A stretch of DNA of 64,000 nt from an uncultured Oscillospiraceae bacterium (GTDB lineage Bacteria > Bacillota > Clostridia > Oscillospirales > Oscillospiraceae), in NCBI GenBank assembly GCA_947629775.1, contig CANRFA010000006.1, positions 23,459 to 87,458 of the forward strand, written 5' to 3'. The stretch's first letter is position 1; each line of letters begins with the position of its first letter. The notes below the pieces were generated by a model that ran no database searches, had not been told where the DNA came from, and was given only the letters and a program-made list of their open reading frames with translations. Below are positions 1 through 8,640 of the stretch, piece by piece. The translations under genes and the position numbers were made by a program.

Positions 1-201
1 CGTATGACCCCGCTGGAAGGGGAAAACGGGCTGGCTGACTGGATGAAGATGTTTCTGGGGGTGCCCTTCGCAGGCCTGGAGGAGGAAACCGGGGAGGAAC
101 TGCGCCGGGAGGCGGCGGAACTTCTGCGGGACGACCTCTGTCGGGACGGCCGCTGGTATGCGGACTACGTGCGTCTGCGGATGAAAGCGGTCCGCCTGTG
201 A
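1..201 (+). CDS. SAM-dependent methyltransferase, C-terminal fragment cut by window edge
   Basis: The reading frame is open from base 1, so this is the 3' end of a longer gene and the track's ATG at base 4 is only an internal Met. The visible 66 residues (WMKMFLGVPFAGLEEE, then DGRWYADYVRLRMKA) resemble the extreme C-terminus of class I methyltransferases of the trans-aconitate methyltransferase type, where a WL..FW.PF segment and a DGRW.ADYVRLR ending are typical. The catalytic SAM-binding part is outside the window, so substrate cannot be inferred. Family call by recognition of the tail only. Confidence 0.55.
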   Translation, partial: RMTPLEGENGLADWMKMFLGVPFAGLEEETGEELRREAAELLRDDLCRDGRWYADYVRLRMKAVRL

Positions 202-309
202 GGGAATATCCCCATTCCCGTGTTCCATCCCGCTCCGGAGCGGGTGGGAGACGCGGGGCGACCGGAGCGGCGGAGAACCGCCTCCGGAATTCCGAAAGGA
301 GGATGCAGC

Positions 310-1971
310 ATGCCTGATTTTGATCCCCTGCGCTACGCCTATCCCTCCCGCCGCAATGTGGTTTACGCCCGGAAGGGGATGACCGCGTCCACGTCCCCCA
401 TGGCTTCCCAGGCGGGACTGGAGATGCTGAAGGCGGGGGGAAATGCCATGGATGCCGTCCTGGCCATGGCCGCCGTGATGCCTCTGGTGGAACCCACCAG
501 CAACGGACTGGGTTCGGACTGCTTCGCGCTGGTCTGGAGCGCGAAGGAGGGGAAGCTCTTTGGCCTCAACGGCTCCGGGGTGGCTCCCCAGGCCATCTCT
601 GCGGAGGAGGTGCGGCGCCGGGGCGGGGCCGGTTCCGAGCGGAGAACAGGAGCGGTGAATGAGACGGCGGTCCCGAAGGAGGGCTGGTGCCCCGTCATGG
701 TGCCCGGCGCCCCCGCGGCCTGGGCGGAACTCCGCCGCCGCTTCGGTACGAAGTCCATGGAGGAGATCATGGCGCCCGCCATGGCCTATGCCCGGGAGGG
801 CTTCGCCGTGCCCGTCAATGTGGCCCGGCTGTGGAACACCGGGATTCGCCGCTTTTCCGGCCCGTGCAAGGAGAATCCGGAACTGTTCGGGCCCTGGTTT
901 GCGTACTTTACGAAGGACGGAGCCCCCTATCGGGCGGGCGAGACCTTCCGGGCGCCGGAATACGCCCGCACGCTGGAGTCCCTGGCGGCCTCGGACTGCG
1001 AGAGCTGCTACCGGGGAGATCTCATGGAACAGATCGTGGCCTTCTCCCGGGCGACCGGCGGCTTCTTTACGGAGGAGGACTTCCGCAGCTACCGTCCCCA
1101 GTGGGTGGAGCCCATCTCCATCGACTACAAGGGGTATCAGGTGTGCGAGATTCCCCCCAACGGCCACGGGATCACCGCCCTCATGGCCCTCAACATCCTC
1201 AAGGGGATGGATCTTCCCCAGGAGCGGGACAGCGTGGAAGGGTTCCATCGGCAGATCGAGAGCGTGAAGCTGGCGTTTGTGGACGCAAAGAAGTATGTGG
1301 CGGATCCGAGGTACATGCGCGCGAAGGTGGCGGACATGCTCTCGAAGGACTACGCCGCCCGGCGGCGGGCTCTGATCGGGGAGCGGGCTCTGTACCCCGA
1401 GGCGGGAGATCCCTCCTGTGGCGGCACGGTATACTTCTGCGCCGCGGACGGCATGGGCAACATGGTGTCTTTCATCCAGTCCAACTACATGGGCTTCGGG
1501 TCCGGCGTGGTGGTGCCCGGCACCGGGATCAGCCTGCAGAACCGGGGAGCCAACTTCTCGCTGGATCCGGAGAGCGACAACTTCCTGGAGGGCGGCAAGA
1601 AGTCCTATCACACCATCATCCCCGGGTTCCTCTGCCGGGACGGAAAGCCGGTGGGGCCCTTCGGGGTCATGGGCGGCTTCATGCAGCCCCAGGGGCACGT
1701 CCAGGTGGTGGTGAACACGGTGGACTACCACATGAATCCCCAGGAGGCCCTGGACGCCCCCCGCTTTCAGTGGGTGGGGGAGAAACGGATCCAGCTGGAG
1801 CGGGAGGTGCCCGCCCATGTGGCCCAGGGGCTGGCGGCCCGGGGACACCAGGTGGAGATCGTCAACGCCAATCTGGAGATGGGTCGGGGCCAGATCATCT
1901 GGCGCCAGGAAGACGGCACGCTGGTGGGCGGCACGGAGCCCCGGGCGGACGGCACCATTGCCGCCTGGTAA
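310..1971 (+). CDS. gamma-glutamyltransferase family protein (YwrD-like)
   Basis: 553-residue Ntn-hydrolase of the gamma-glutamyltranspeptidase family, which cleaves gamma-glutamyl bonds (glutathione, gamma-glutamyl peptides) and autoprocesses at a Thr. The start is the ATG at 310, preceded by AAAGGAGG at about 295-302; the track's upstream Met at 220 has no such site. Residues 35-60 carry the N-terminal signature (MASQAGLEMLKAGGNAMDAV). The presumed nucleophile is Thr373 in GGTVYF, followed by DGMGNMVSFIQSNYMGFGSG. No signal peptide is visible, so it is probably cytoplasmic, like the YwrD clade and unlike secreted Ggt. It ends 73 bases before a convergent two-component operon. Released glutamate would fit the glutamate or dicarboxylate transporter theme of the window, which is inference. 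Confidence 0.9.
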   Translation: MPDFDPLRYAYPSRRNVVYARKGMTASTSPMASQAGLEMLKAGGNAMDAVLAMAAVMPLVEPTSNGLGSDCFALVWSAKEGKLFGLNGSGVAPQAISAEEVRRRGGAGSERRTGAVNETAVPKEGWCPVMVPGAPAAWAELRRRFGTKSMEEIMAPAMAYAREGFAVPVNVARLWNTGIRRFSGPCKENPELFGPWFAYFTKDGAPYRAGETFRAPEYARTLESLAASDCESCYRGDLMEQIVAFSRATGGFFTEEDFRSYRPQWVEPISIDYKGYQVCEIPPNGHGITALMALNILKGMDLPQERDSVEGFHRQIESVKLAFVDAKKYVADPRYMRAKVADMLSKDYAARRRALIGERALYPEAGDPSCGGTVYFCAADGMGNMVSFIQSNYMGFGSGVVVPGTGISLQNRGANFSLDPESDNFLEGGKKSYHTIIPGFLCRDGKPVGPFGVMGGFMQPQGHVQVVVNTVDYHMNPQEALDAPRFQWVGEKRIQLEREVPAHVAQGLAARGHQVEIVNANLEMGRGQIIWRQEDGTLVGGTEPRADGTIAAW

Positions 1972-2002
1972 ATCCAGACCCGGCAAAGAAGAGGCAGACA
2001 GC

Positions 2003-2039
2003 AAAACGGCGCGGTCCCAAGTGGGATCGCGCCGTTTTT
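2003..2039. terminator. bidirectional rho-independent terminator
   Basis: AAAACGGCGCGGTCCC, loop AAGT, then GGGATCGCGCCGTTTT form a 16-bp stem with one G-T pair. The stem is flanked by A and T runs, so it can end both the gamma-glutamyltransferase (+) and the convergent LytTR regulator (-). Confidence 0.9.
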
Positions 2040-2044
2040 CCGGT

Positions 2045-2770
2045 TCAGAGACTGAGACGCCGCCGCAGTTCCCGCAGGCGCTCCCGCCCGATGGGCAGCA
2101 CCGTGGAGGAACCCCGCACCCGAAGGGCGAAGCCGCTGTTCTTCCAGGGGAAGATGTCCTGGACGTAGCGCAGCTGCACCAGGCAGGTCTTGTGGATGCG
2201 GCAGAAGCCGTGGGAGGAGAGACGGTTTTCGTAGTCCGTGAGGGAGGAACTGTCCGTATAGCTGTTTCCGTCCAGCGTGTGTACCACGCAGCCCCGGCCG
2301 GCTCCGTCCGTTTCCACAAAGCAGATGTCCCCGATATCCAGCAGGATCGTGTGGCGGCTGGCACTGATGGCTACCCGGTCCTGAATCTGCTCCTGGGGTT
2401 CCGGGGTTACCTGAAGGGCCTCCATGCACTGATCCAGCACCTGCCGCACCCGGGCGGGATCGAAGGGTTTGAGGATGTAGTCGTCCACCCGCAGCTCGAA
2501 GGCCTGAACGGCGTACTCCGAGTAGGCCGTGGCGAAGACGATCTGGGCGGAGGGCATCAGGCGCCGGGCCAGTGAGGCGATGGTGGTGCCCTCCATGTCG
2601 CCGAGATGGATGTCGATGAAGAGGATATCGAAAGTCTCCTTCTCCAGGAGGGTCAGAATCTGGGCCCCGTTGCTGGCCTCGAAGATTTCGGCCTGGGGCA
2701 GGTGCTGGCGGATCTGATGGATCAGCTCCACCCGGGAATACTTTTCGTCGTCGATGACGGCAATGCGCAT
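2045..2770 (-). CDS. LytTR-family response regulator
   Basis: 241-residue response regulator. Residues 1-120 form a receiver domain (IDDE at 6-9, phospho-acceptor Asp53 in FIDIHLGDMEG, then the KPFDPARV segment). Residues about 140-241 are a LytTR DNA-binding domain (RHTILLDIGDICFVE, and CRIHKTCLVQLRYV, the usual RIHRSYLVN position). Its ATG overlaps the stop of the upstream sensor kinase by one base (TGATG), so the pair is translationally coupled. It likely controls the divergent TAXI-TRAP operon, because a pair of 21-bp-spaced repeats lies in the shared upstream region. The ligand is unknown. Confidence 0.92.
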   Translation of the reverse strand: MRIAVIDDEKYSRVELIHQIRQHLPQAEIFEASNGAQILTLLEKETFDILFIDIHLGDMEGTTIASLARRLMPSAQIVFATAYSEYAVQAFELRVDDYILKPFDPARVRQVLDQCMEALQVTPEPQEQIQDRVAISASRHTILLDIGDICFVETDGAGRGCVVHTLDGNSYTDSSSLTDYENRLSSHGFCRIHKTCLVQLRYVQDIFPWKNSGFALRVRGSSTVLPIGRERLRELRRRLSL

Positions 2771-4467
2771 CAGGATTCACTCCCTTCAGAGGCGGAGGGC
2801 GGAAGGACGTCGGGGTCCAGGGGCAGAGAGAAGGAGACGGTGGAGCCATGGTCCGTGCTCTCGATGGTAAACTGACAGCGGTCTCCGTAGATGCTGCGCA
2901 GCCGCTTGCGGACGTTGAAGAGCCCGGTGTAGGTGGGATCGTCCGGATCCTGCAGCTTTTTCAGCACCTGGGGCGGAAAGCCGTGGCCCTGGTCGGAGAC
3001 CCGGATGCGGGCCCGCTCCGCGTCCTGGCGAATAGAGATGTGGACCCGGCGGTCGTCCACGGAAACCATGCCGTGGCGGACCGCGTTTTCCACGATGGGC
3101 TGCAGGATGAGAGGCGGCAGGCGCAGGGCCGTGAGGTCTTCCGGCAGATCCCAGGTGACATGCAGGGCGTCCTCGAAGCGGGCCTCTGTCAGGAAGAGAT
3201 AGCTGTTGACGTTGGAGAGTTCCTGTTCCAGGGTCACGAAGGGCTCGTTGATGGTCAGGGTCTGACGGAAGTAGGTGGCCAGCACCAGAATGGTCTCCCG
3301 GGCCCGATCCGGGTCCGTCAGGCAGAGGGCGGAGATGGTATTGAGGGCGTTGAAGAGGAAGTGGGGGTTGATCTGGGACTGGAGCGCCCGCAGTTCCGCC
3401 TGTTGCCGCAGGGCGACCTCATGCTGCAGTTCGCCCAGTTCCAGCATGGAGGAGAACATCTGCGCCAGACTCTCCGCCACCCGCATATCCGCCTCCAGAA
3501 CCAGATTGGGCCCCAGAGGCACCACCAGGAGCAGGACGCCAGTGGCCCGTCCGTCCCACAGCAGGGGATATGCGAGAAGGACCTGGTCCTCTCCGTCGGA
3601 AACGGGCCAGGCGTTCCGGGAGACAATCCGCTTCTTCTCCGTCAGAGCCCGCAGAGCGGGAACAGGAAGAGAAGAGTCCGGAAGCCGGATGCCGCTGGCG
3701 GCCAGGATCCGCTCGGTATCGGTCAGGACCACCTGAAAATCCGGCAGGCTGGCCCGGACGGTGTCCGCCGCCTGCTGCAGGGCGGTCCGGTTGGAGAACC
3801 CCTCCCGCAGATAGGGCAGGCACTTCTGGGCGATGTAGAGAGCGAGAGACTGCTGTTCCGCCATTTCCAGGGTCCGGTCCCGGTACAGCCGGTCCATGAG
3901 GCCCATGAAGAGCGCCATGCCGATGGAATTGACGATGATCTTGGGCAGGAGAATGGCTTCCTCCAGGGCGATGGCGTCCTCCAGCGGGCGGGAGAGAAGC
4001 AGGATGAAGACACACTGGAGCGCCTCCGCCGCGACGACCAGGGCCACCAGAGCCAGGTAGCGCCGACGCACCCGCACGTACCAGGGCCCCGCCAGTACGC
4101 CGATGACCCCGAAGAAGAAGGTGCCCACGGCGCAGGCCAGGGAGGTGAAACCGGAGGGGTCGTAGAAATAGCGGTGCAGGCCGCTGAGAGCCCCCGCCAG
4201 CAGCCCGGGAACCGGACCTCCCAGGAGGCCGGCGGCCATGGTGGAGATCACCCTGGTGTTGACAACCGCTCCCTGAAATTCCAGTCCCGTGTAGGTGCAG
4301 GTGATGGACATCGCGCCGAAAATGACGCCGAGTGCCATCTGACTTGAAAAAGAACGACGCCGATCCTTCAAAATGGCCCGCAGCGGACGCAGCTCTGTCA
4401 GGCAGGCGGCCACCAGCAGGATCAGGCTGATATTGAGGAGAAGGTGGATCAGAAGGCTGTTTTTCAC
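2770..4467 (-). CDS. LytS-like sensor histidine kinase
   Basis: 565-residue membrane kinase. I place the start at the GTG at 4467, seven bases after AAGGAAGG. The track's longer start (4548) would read through a good promoter at 4520-4548. Residues 1-190 are a 5TM-5TMR_LYT input domain (GLEFQGAVVNTRVISTMAAGLLGGPVPGLLAG is its signature). A GAF-like region follows at about 220-340. The His_kinase domain has LQSQINPHFLFNALNTIS with phospho-acceptor His369, then a HATPase_c domain (NAVRHG, GHGFPP). It forms an operon with the LytTR regulator. Such kinases sense small metabolites; here the neighbouring TAXI importer suggests a carboxylate or its uptake, which is inference. Confidence 0.9.
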   Translation of the reverse strand: MKNSLLIHLLLNISLILLVAACLTELRPLRAILKDRRRSFSSQMALGVIFGAMSITCTYTGLEFQGAVVNTRVISTMAAGLLGGPVPGLLAGALSGLHRYFYDPSGFTSLACAVGTFFFGVIGVLAGPWYVRVRRRYLALVALVVAAEALQCVFILLLSRPLEDAIALEEAILLPKIIVNSIGMALFMGLMDRLYRDRTLEMAEQQSLALYIAQKCLPYLREGFSNRTALQQAADTVRASLPDFQVVLTDTERILAASGIRLPDSSLPVPALRALTEKKRIVSRNAWPVSDGEDQVLLAYPLLWDGRATGVLLLVVPLGPNLVLEADMRVAESLAQMFSSMLELGELQHEVALRQQAELRALQSQINPHFLFNALNTISALCLTDPDRARETILVLATYFRQTLTINEPFVTLEQELSNVNSYLFLTEARFEDALHVTWDLPEDLTALRLPPLILQPIVENAVRHGMVSVDDRRVHISIRQDAERARIRVSDQGHGFPPQVLKKLQDPDDPTYTGLFNVRKRLRSIYGDRCQFTIESTDHGSTVSFSLPLDPDVLPPSASEGSES

Positions 4468-4519
4468 GGGAAATCCTTCCTTCAGAAGGAGAAATGGAGG
4501 AGAGACGGAAACTGCTGTC

Positions 4520-4548
4520 ATGATAACACAGGAGTTCGGGAAATGCAA
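4520..4548 (-). promoter_or_regulatory. sigma-A-like promoter of the LytS/LytT-like operon
   Basis: On the minus strand TTGCAT (4548-4543), a 17-bp spacer and TATCAT (4525-4520) form a promoter. It would start transcription about 45 bases before the GTG at 4467, which supports that start codon. Confidence 0.65.
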
Positions 4549-4575
4549 GAGGGGATCTGGAATCCTTCATTTTTA

Positions 4576-4603
4576 ACCGTTCCCCGGGAAAAACCTACCG
4601 TTC
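4576..4603. promoter_or_regulatory. candidate LytTR operator: 21-bp-spaced direct repeats
   Basis: ACCGTTC occurs at 4576-4582 and again at 4597-4603, exactly 21 bp apart. The similarity extends to a near-tandem unit ACCGTTC.CCC..GGAAAA. LytTR regulators bind two direct repeats about two helical turns apart. The site lies between the kinase promoter and the TAXI promoter, so it could act in both directions. Assignment to this regulator is inference. Confidence 0.5.
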
Positions 4604-4636
4604 TCCCTGGAAAATCGACAGGTGCCCGGAATTTCG

Positions 4637-4664
4637 TTGACGGATGTTCCGGGTGGCGTAAAAT
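4637..4664 (+). promoter_or_regulatory. promoter of the TAXI-TRAP operon
   Basis: TTGACG (4637-4642), a 16-bp spacer and TAAAAT (4659-4664) are visible about 105 bases before the binding-protein ATG. The paired repeats at 4576-4603 lie upstream of it. Confidence 0.55.
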
Positions 4665-4769
4665 GAATGGCGTTCATGAATCTGTGCCCGAAGCGCATGG
4701 AATGGCATGGACGCCGGCGCGTGAGACGCCGGCGAAGGAAACGAAATTTCGAGAAAAGGAGCGATCACC

Positions 4770-5891
4770 ATGAAACGAATCCTTGCCCTGACCCTTGCTC
4801 TCTGCATGGCGCTGTCGCTTGCGGCCTGCGGCGGCGGCTCCAGCAGCTCCGGCGGTGCCGCCAGTTCCGGCGCTTCTTCCGCCGGCGGTGCTGCCAGTTC
4901 CGGCGCCTCTTCCACCGGTGGCGCTGCCAGCTCCGGCGCCGCTTCCAGCGCGGGCGGCAGCCAGGCTTCCGGCGAAGCCAGCGGCCACGGCCTGACCGCC
5001 GAAGAGCGGGCCAACGAGTTCGTCACCGTCGGCACCGGCCCGACCTCCGGTGTCTACTTCCCCGTTGGCGGCGCGTTCGCCACCGCTCTGCAGGACTACG
5101 GCTATAACACCTCTGCGGAGGCCACCAACGCTTCCGGTCAGAACATCACCAACATCCTCAACGGCGACGCCGAGATCGCCATTGCCATGCAGGACTCCGT
5201 CATGCAGGCCTACACCGCCACCGGCGCCTATGAGGGCCAGGAGGCTGCCACCGGGCTGAAAGCCATGATGCGTCTGTGGCCCAACTACGTGCAGCTGGTG
5301 ACCGTGGAGAGCACCGGCATCAAGTCCGTCTCGGATCTGAAGGGCAAGCGCGTGGGTGTCGGCGCGGCCAACTCCGGCGTGGAAATCAACGCCCGTATGA
5401 TCCTGGAAGCCTATGGCATGAGCTATGACGACATTACTGAGGACTACCTGGCTTACGGCGAGGCCATCGAGGCCATGAAGAACGGCCAGTGCGACGCCGT
5501 GTTCGTCACCTCCGGTCTGCCCAACGCCACCGTCATGGAGCTGAGCAACCAGTACGACATGGTGCTGGTGCCCATTGACGGCGAAGGCCGGGACAAGCTG
5601 ACCAGCGAGAATCCCTACTATGCCGCCTCCACCATTCCCGCTAACACCTATAACAACACCGAGGACGTGGAAGGCGTCTTTGTGTACAATATCATGCTGG
5701 TCCGGGAGGACCTGAGCAACGAGATGGTCTACGACATGCTGGAGGGTATCTTCGCCAACATCGACACCATCAAGGCCTCCCACAACACCGCCGATGAGAA
5801 CATTGACATCACCTTCGGTGTCAGCGACATCCAGCTGCCGCTCCATCCCGGCGCGGAGCAGTTCTGGAAGGACCAGGGCTACATCGACTGA
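4770..5891 (+). CDS. TAXI-family TRAP transporter solute-binding lipoprotein
   Basis: 373-residue extracellular binding protein. Residues 1-22 are a lipoprotein signal (LTLALCMALSLAACGGG, lipobox LAAC). A flexible Ser/Gly/Ala linker with imperfect ASSGASSAGGA repeats runs to about residue 72. The TAXI domain follows (FVTVGTGPTSGVYFPVGGAFA, the fold's signature start; then SDLKGKRVGVGAANSGVEINA; and IQLPLHPGAEQFW near the C-terminus). It delivers substrate to the fused permease downstream. TAXI substrates known in the family are mostly glutamate, 2-oxoglutarate and other carboxylates. The start has AAAGGAG upstream. A strong hairpin with five Ts follows the gene. Confidence 0.93.
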   Translation: MKRILALTLALCMALSLAACGGGSSSSGGAASSGASSAGGAASSGASSTGGAASSGAASSAGGSQASGEASGHGLTAEERANEFVTVGTGPTSGVYFPVGGAFATALQDYGYNTSAEATNASGQNITNILNGDAEIAIAMQDSVMQAYTATGAYEGQEAATGLKAMMRLWPNYVQLVTVESTGIKSVSDLKGKRVGVGAANSGVEINARMILEAYGMSYDDITEDYLAYGEAIEAMKNGQCDAVFVTSGLPNATVMELSNQYDMVLVPIDGEGRDKLTSENPYYAASTIPANTYNNTEDVEGVFVYNIMLVREDLSNEMVYDMLEGIFANIDTIKASHNTADENIDITFGVSDIQLPLHPGAEQFWKDQGYID

Positions 5892-5936
5892 ATCGGACCA
5901 TAAACGCAACCACAGCTGACTTCGGACCCAAAGACG

Positions 5937-5980
5937 GGGCGGTGCGGGTGACGGCATCCGTTGCCCGCGCCGCCCTTTTT
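5937..5980 (+). terminator. intra-operon terminator/attenuator after the TAXI binding protein
   Basis: GGGCGGTGCGGG pairs with CCCGCGCCGCCC (12 bp, one G-T), followed directly by TTTTT. It sits between the binding protein and the DUF1850/permease genes, with no obvious new promoter, so it probably lets only part of transcription through and raises binding-protein levels over permease. Confidence 0.8.
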
Positions 5981-6000
5981 CGGAATCGAGAAGAGAGACC

Positions 6001-6507
6001 ATGAAACTGACAAAACGACGGGCCGTCTGCGCGGTCCTCCTGCTGGCGCTCCTTGCGGCCTTTGTGTGCTGGGCCTTTGTGATGCCGGCGGGGACCTGGT
6101 TCCGGCTCTACGACCGGGAGCGGAAGGAGACGGTGCTGGCCGTCCCCGTCCGGCCGGGGGACCGGTTCAGTCTGGAGATTGAACACTCCTTCGAGCACAT
6201 CCCCTGGTTCGAGTACTATACCGTTACGGAGGATCTCCAGTTCAACCTGGATGCCATTGCCGTAGCCGGGTACGGCGCCGGCATCCCGGCTGAAATGGAT
6301 GTGCCGACCCACATCGACGAGAACGGTATGGTCTGGATGGAAGAGATCAACAGCGTATTTCCCGAGTTCCGCTGGATCACTTCGTCCACCTATATGAAGG
6401 TCTTCACCCTCAACGACGAGGAGATCTTCGACTTCCGCACGCTGCCGGACGCCAGTAAGATCCTCGGAGAAATTGTCACCAAAAGGGGGTATCTGTCCCG
6501 TGTCTGA
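6001..6507 (+). CDS. DUF1850 domain protein of a TAXI-TRAP operon
   Basis: 168-residue protein with an N-terminal membrane anchor (AVCALLLALLAAFVCWAFVMPA, about residues 10-30). The DUF1850 body follows, with LEIEHSFEHIPWFEYYTV (family motif around the HS.E..PW.E.Y block) and a Tyr/Gly-rich strand region. DUF1850 proteins recur between TAXI binding proteins and their permeases; their function is not established and may be as an accessory subunit. The last 8 bases overlap the permease start, so the two are co-translated. Confidence 0.8.
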   Translation: MKLTKRRAVCAVLLLALLAAFVCWAFVMPAGTWFRLYDRERKETVLAVPVRPGDRFSLEIEHSFEHIPWFEYYTVTEDLQFNLDAIAVAGYGAGIPAEMDVPTHIDENGMVWMEEINSVFPEFRWITSSTYMKVFTLNDEEIFDFRTLPDASKILGEIVTKRGYLSRV

Positions 6508-8512
6508 ACAGGAAAAGAACATGATCGCCCCGGAGGCCGCGCCTGTGGACGCCGCCAAAGGCGCCGAGATCATGGAGAAGTACGAAAAGGAATCCCGGAC
6601 CAGAACCTTTGAGTGGGACTGGCTGAAGAAGTGCGTATACATTCTCTGCCTGGCCTTCACCATCTATCACCTGGCCTACGCCTCCGGCATCCGGCTTCTG
6701 CAGATGGTTTCCATCAAGCACTACGCCATTCACGTGGGGCTGGTGCTGGTTCTGGGCTTCATCTTCTATCCGGCCTTCAAAAAATCCAGCCGGAAGAAGA
6801 TCTCCTGGTATGACTGGATCTTTATTGCTCTGTCTGCCTTCATGCCCATCTACATCTTTGTCCGCTATCCCACCTTCATCAGCACCGGTTTCCAGGGCGA
6901 GACCATCGACGTTGTGGTGGGCACCATCCTTATCCTCCTGGTAATGGAGTGCTCCCGGCGTATCAGCGGACCGGCCCTGACGATCCTCTCCGCCATCTTC
7001 CTGGTCTACGGCGTCTTCGGACGCTCGTTCCCCTGGATCTTCAAGCACCGGGGTTACACCTGGCACCGGATCGTCACCTATCTGACCACCGATATCTATG
7101 GCATCTACGGCACTTCGGTGGGCGTTTCCTCCACCTACATCGTGCTGTTCATCATCTTTGGCGAGGTCATGAACAAGTGCGGCATGGGGCAGTTTTTCAA
7201 CGACATCGCCAACGCCCTGGCCGGACATACCAAGGGCGGCCCCGCCAAGGTGGCTGTGCTGGCCTCCGGCTTCCTGGGTTCCATCAACGGCTCCGCGGTG
7301 GCCAACGTGGTAACCACCGGCACCTTCACCATCCCTCTGATGAAGAAGACCGGCTACACGAAAGAGTTTGCCGGCGCCGTGGAAGCCACCGCTTCCGTGG
7401 GCGGCCAGCTGCTGCCTCCCATCATGGGCGCCGCCGCCTTCGTCATGGCGGAGACCCTGGGCGTCAAGTACGGAGCCGTCATCAAGGCCGCCGTGCTGCC
7501 CGCCCTCATCTACTATCTGGGGATCATCATTCAGGTACAGATGCGGGCCACGAAGGATCACCTGCTGGGGCTCCCGAAGGATCAGATGCCCAAGGTGGGG
7601 CAGGTCATGCGGGACCGGGGGCACCTGCTGATCCCGATCCTCTTCCTGCTCTACATGCTGATCTGGAGCGGGAGAACGGTCATCTTCAGCGCCTTCTGGA
7701 CCATCGTCTTCACGATTGTGGTGGCGGAGCTGCGGCCCATCAGCCGCATGTCCATCAAGGATATCTGCGACGCCTTTGTGGCGGGAGCGAAATCCACTGT
7801 CTCCGTCGCCATCGCCTGCGCCTGCGTGGGTATCATCGTGGGCGTCTGCGGCCTTACCGGCTTTGCCCTCAACGTGGCCCGGGCGATTGTCAGCATCGGC
7901 ACCAGCGCTGTGCCGAACATGCCCAATGTGAGCCTCTTCCTGACCCTGCTCTTCACCATGGTGACCTGCATGATCCTGGGCATGGGCCTGCCGTCCATCC
8001 CCTCCTACCTGATCACCGCCACCATCGCCGCGCCGGCCCTGGTGCAGCTGGGTCAGCCGGATATCGCGGCCCACATGTTCTGCTTCTACTTCGCCATGTT
8101 CGCCAACCTGACGCCTCCTGTGGCCCTGGCTTCCTTCGCGGCGGCGGGCCTCTCCGGCGGCAATCCCATGAAGACAGGCTGGCAGTCGGTGAAGCTGGCG
8201 CTGGCCGGCTTCATCGTCCCGTACATGTTCGTGTTCAACCCGCAGCTGCTGCTGGAGAACGTGACCATCGCCTCCGGCATCCAGGTGATGGTTACCGCCT
8301 GCGTGGGCGTGCTGCTGATTGCGGCGGCGGTAGAGGGCTACCTCTACGGACGGATGAACGTCCTGACCCGGATCATCGCCGGCGTGGGGGCCTTCCTCCT
8401 GATCGACAGCGGCCTGGTGACGGATATCGCCGGCATCGTCTGCCTGGTACTCATCATTGCCCTGCAGAAACTGGTGTTCCAGCGCCATCACAACGGCACG
8501 GTATCCGCATAA
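6500..8512 (+). CDS. TRAP transporter permease, fused small and large subunits (TAXI type)
   Basis: 670-residue polytopic membrane protein. The GTG at 6500 is taken as start: it follows AAAAGGGGG and gives MSEQEKNM; the track start (6473) is inside the previous gene. Residues about 45-190 correspond to the DctQ-like small subunit. The rest is the DctM-like large subunit, with many hydrophobic segments and the conserved ASGFLGSINGSAVANVVTTGTFTIPLMKK and GQLLPPIMGAAAFVMAE regions. It uses an ion gradient to import the substrate delivered by the TAXI lipoprotein. A clear terminator follows. Confidence 0.93.
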   Translation: MSEQEKNMIAPEAAPVDAAKGAEIMEKYEKESRTRTFEWDWLKKCVYILCLAFTIYHLAYASGIRLLQMVSIKHYAIHVGLVLVLGFIFYPAFKKSSRKKISWYDWIFIALSAFMPIYIFVRYPTFISTGFQGETIDVVVGTILILLVMECSRRISGPALTILSAIFLVYGVFGRSFPWIFKHRGYTWHRIVTYLTTDIYGIYGTSVGVSSTYIVLFIIFGEVMNKCGMGQFFNDIANALAGHTKGGPAKVAVLASGFLGSINGSAVANVVTTGTFTIPLMKKTGYTKEFAGAVEATASVGGQLLPPIMGAAAFVMAETLGVKYGAVIKAAVLPALIYYLGIIIQVQMRATKDHLLGLPKDQMPKVGQVMRDRGHLLIPILFLLYMLIWSGRTVIFSAFWTIVFTIVVAELRPISRMSIKDICDAFVAGAKSTVSVAIACACVGIIVGVCGLTGFALNVARAIVSIGTSAVPNMPNVSLFLTLLFTMVTCMILGMGLPSIPSYLITATIAAPALVQLGQPDIAAHMFCFYFAMFANLTPPVALASFAAAGLSGGNPMKTGWQSVKLALAGFIVPYMFVFNPQLLLENVTIASGIQVMVTACVGVLLIAAAVEGYLYGRMNVLTRIIAGVGAFLLIDSGLVTDIAGIVCLVLIIALQKLVFQRHHNGTVSA

Positions 8513-8594
8513 CATCACCGGACCGTTCCGCAGAACCGGACCGGACCACAACCGAAAACGAAACCGGCTGGCAACATACAGCCGGATATGAGAC

Positions 8595-8640
8595 AGAAGC
8601 ACGGAGACAGGAGAGGCATCCTGACTCCGTGCTTCTTTTT
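8595..8640 (+). terminator. rho-independent terminator of the TAXI-TRAP operon
   Basis: AGAAGCACGGAG (8595-8606) pairs perfectly with CTCCGTGCTTCT (8625-8636) and is followed by more Ts. Confidence 0.85.
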
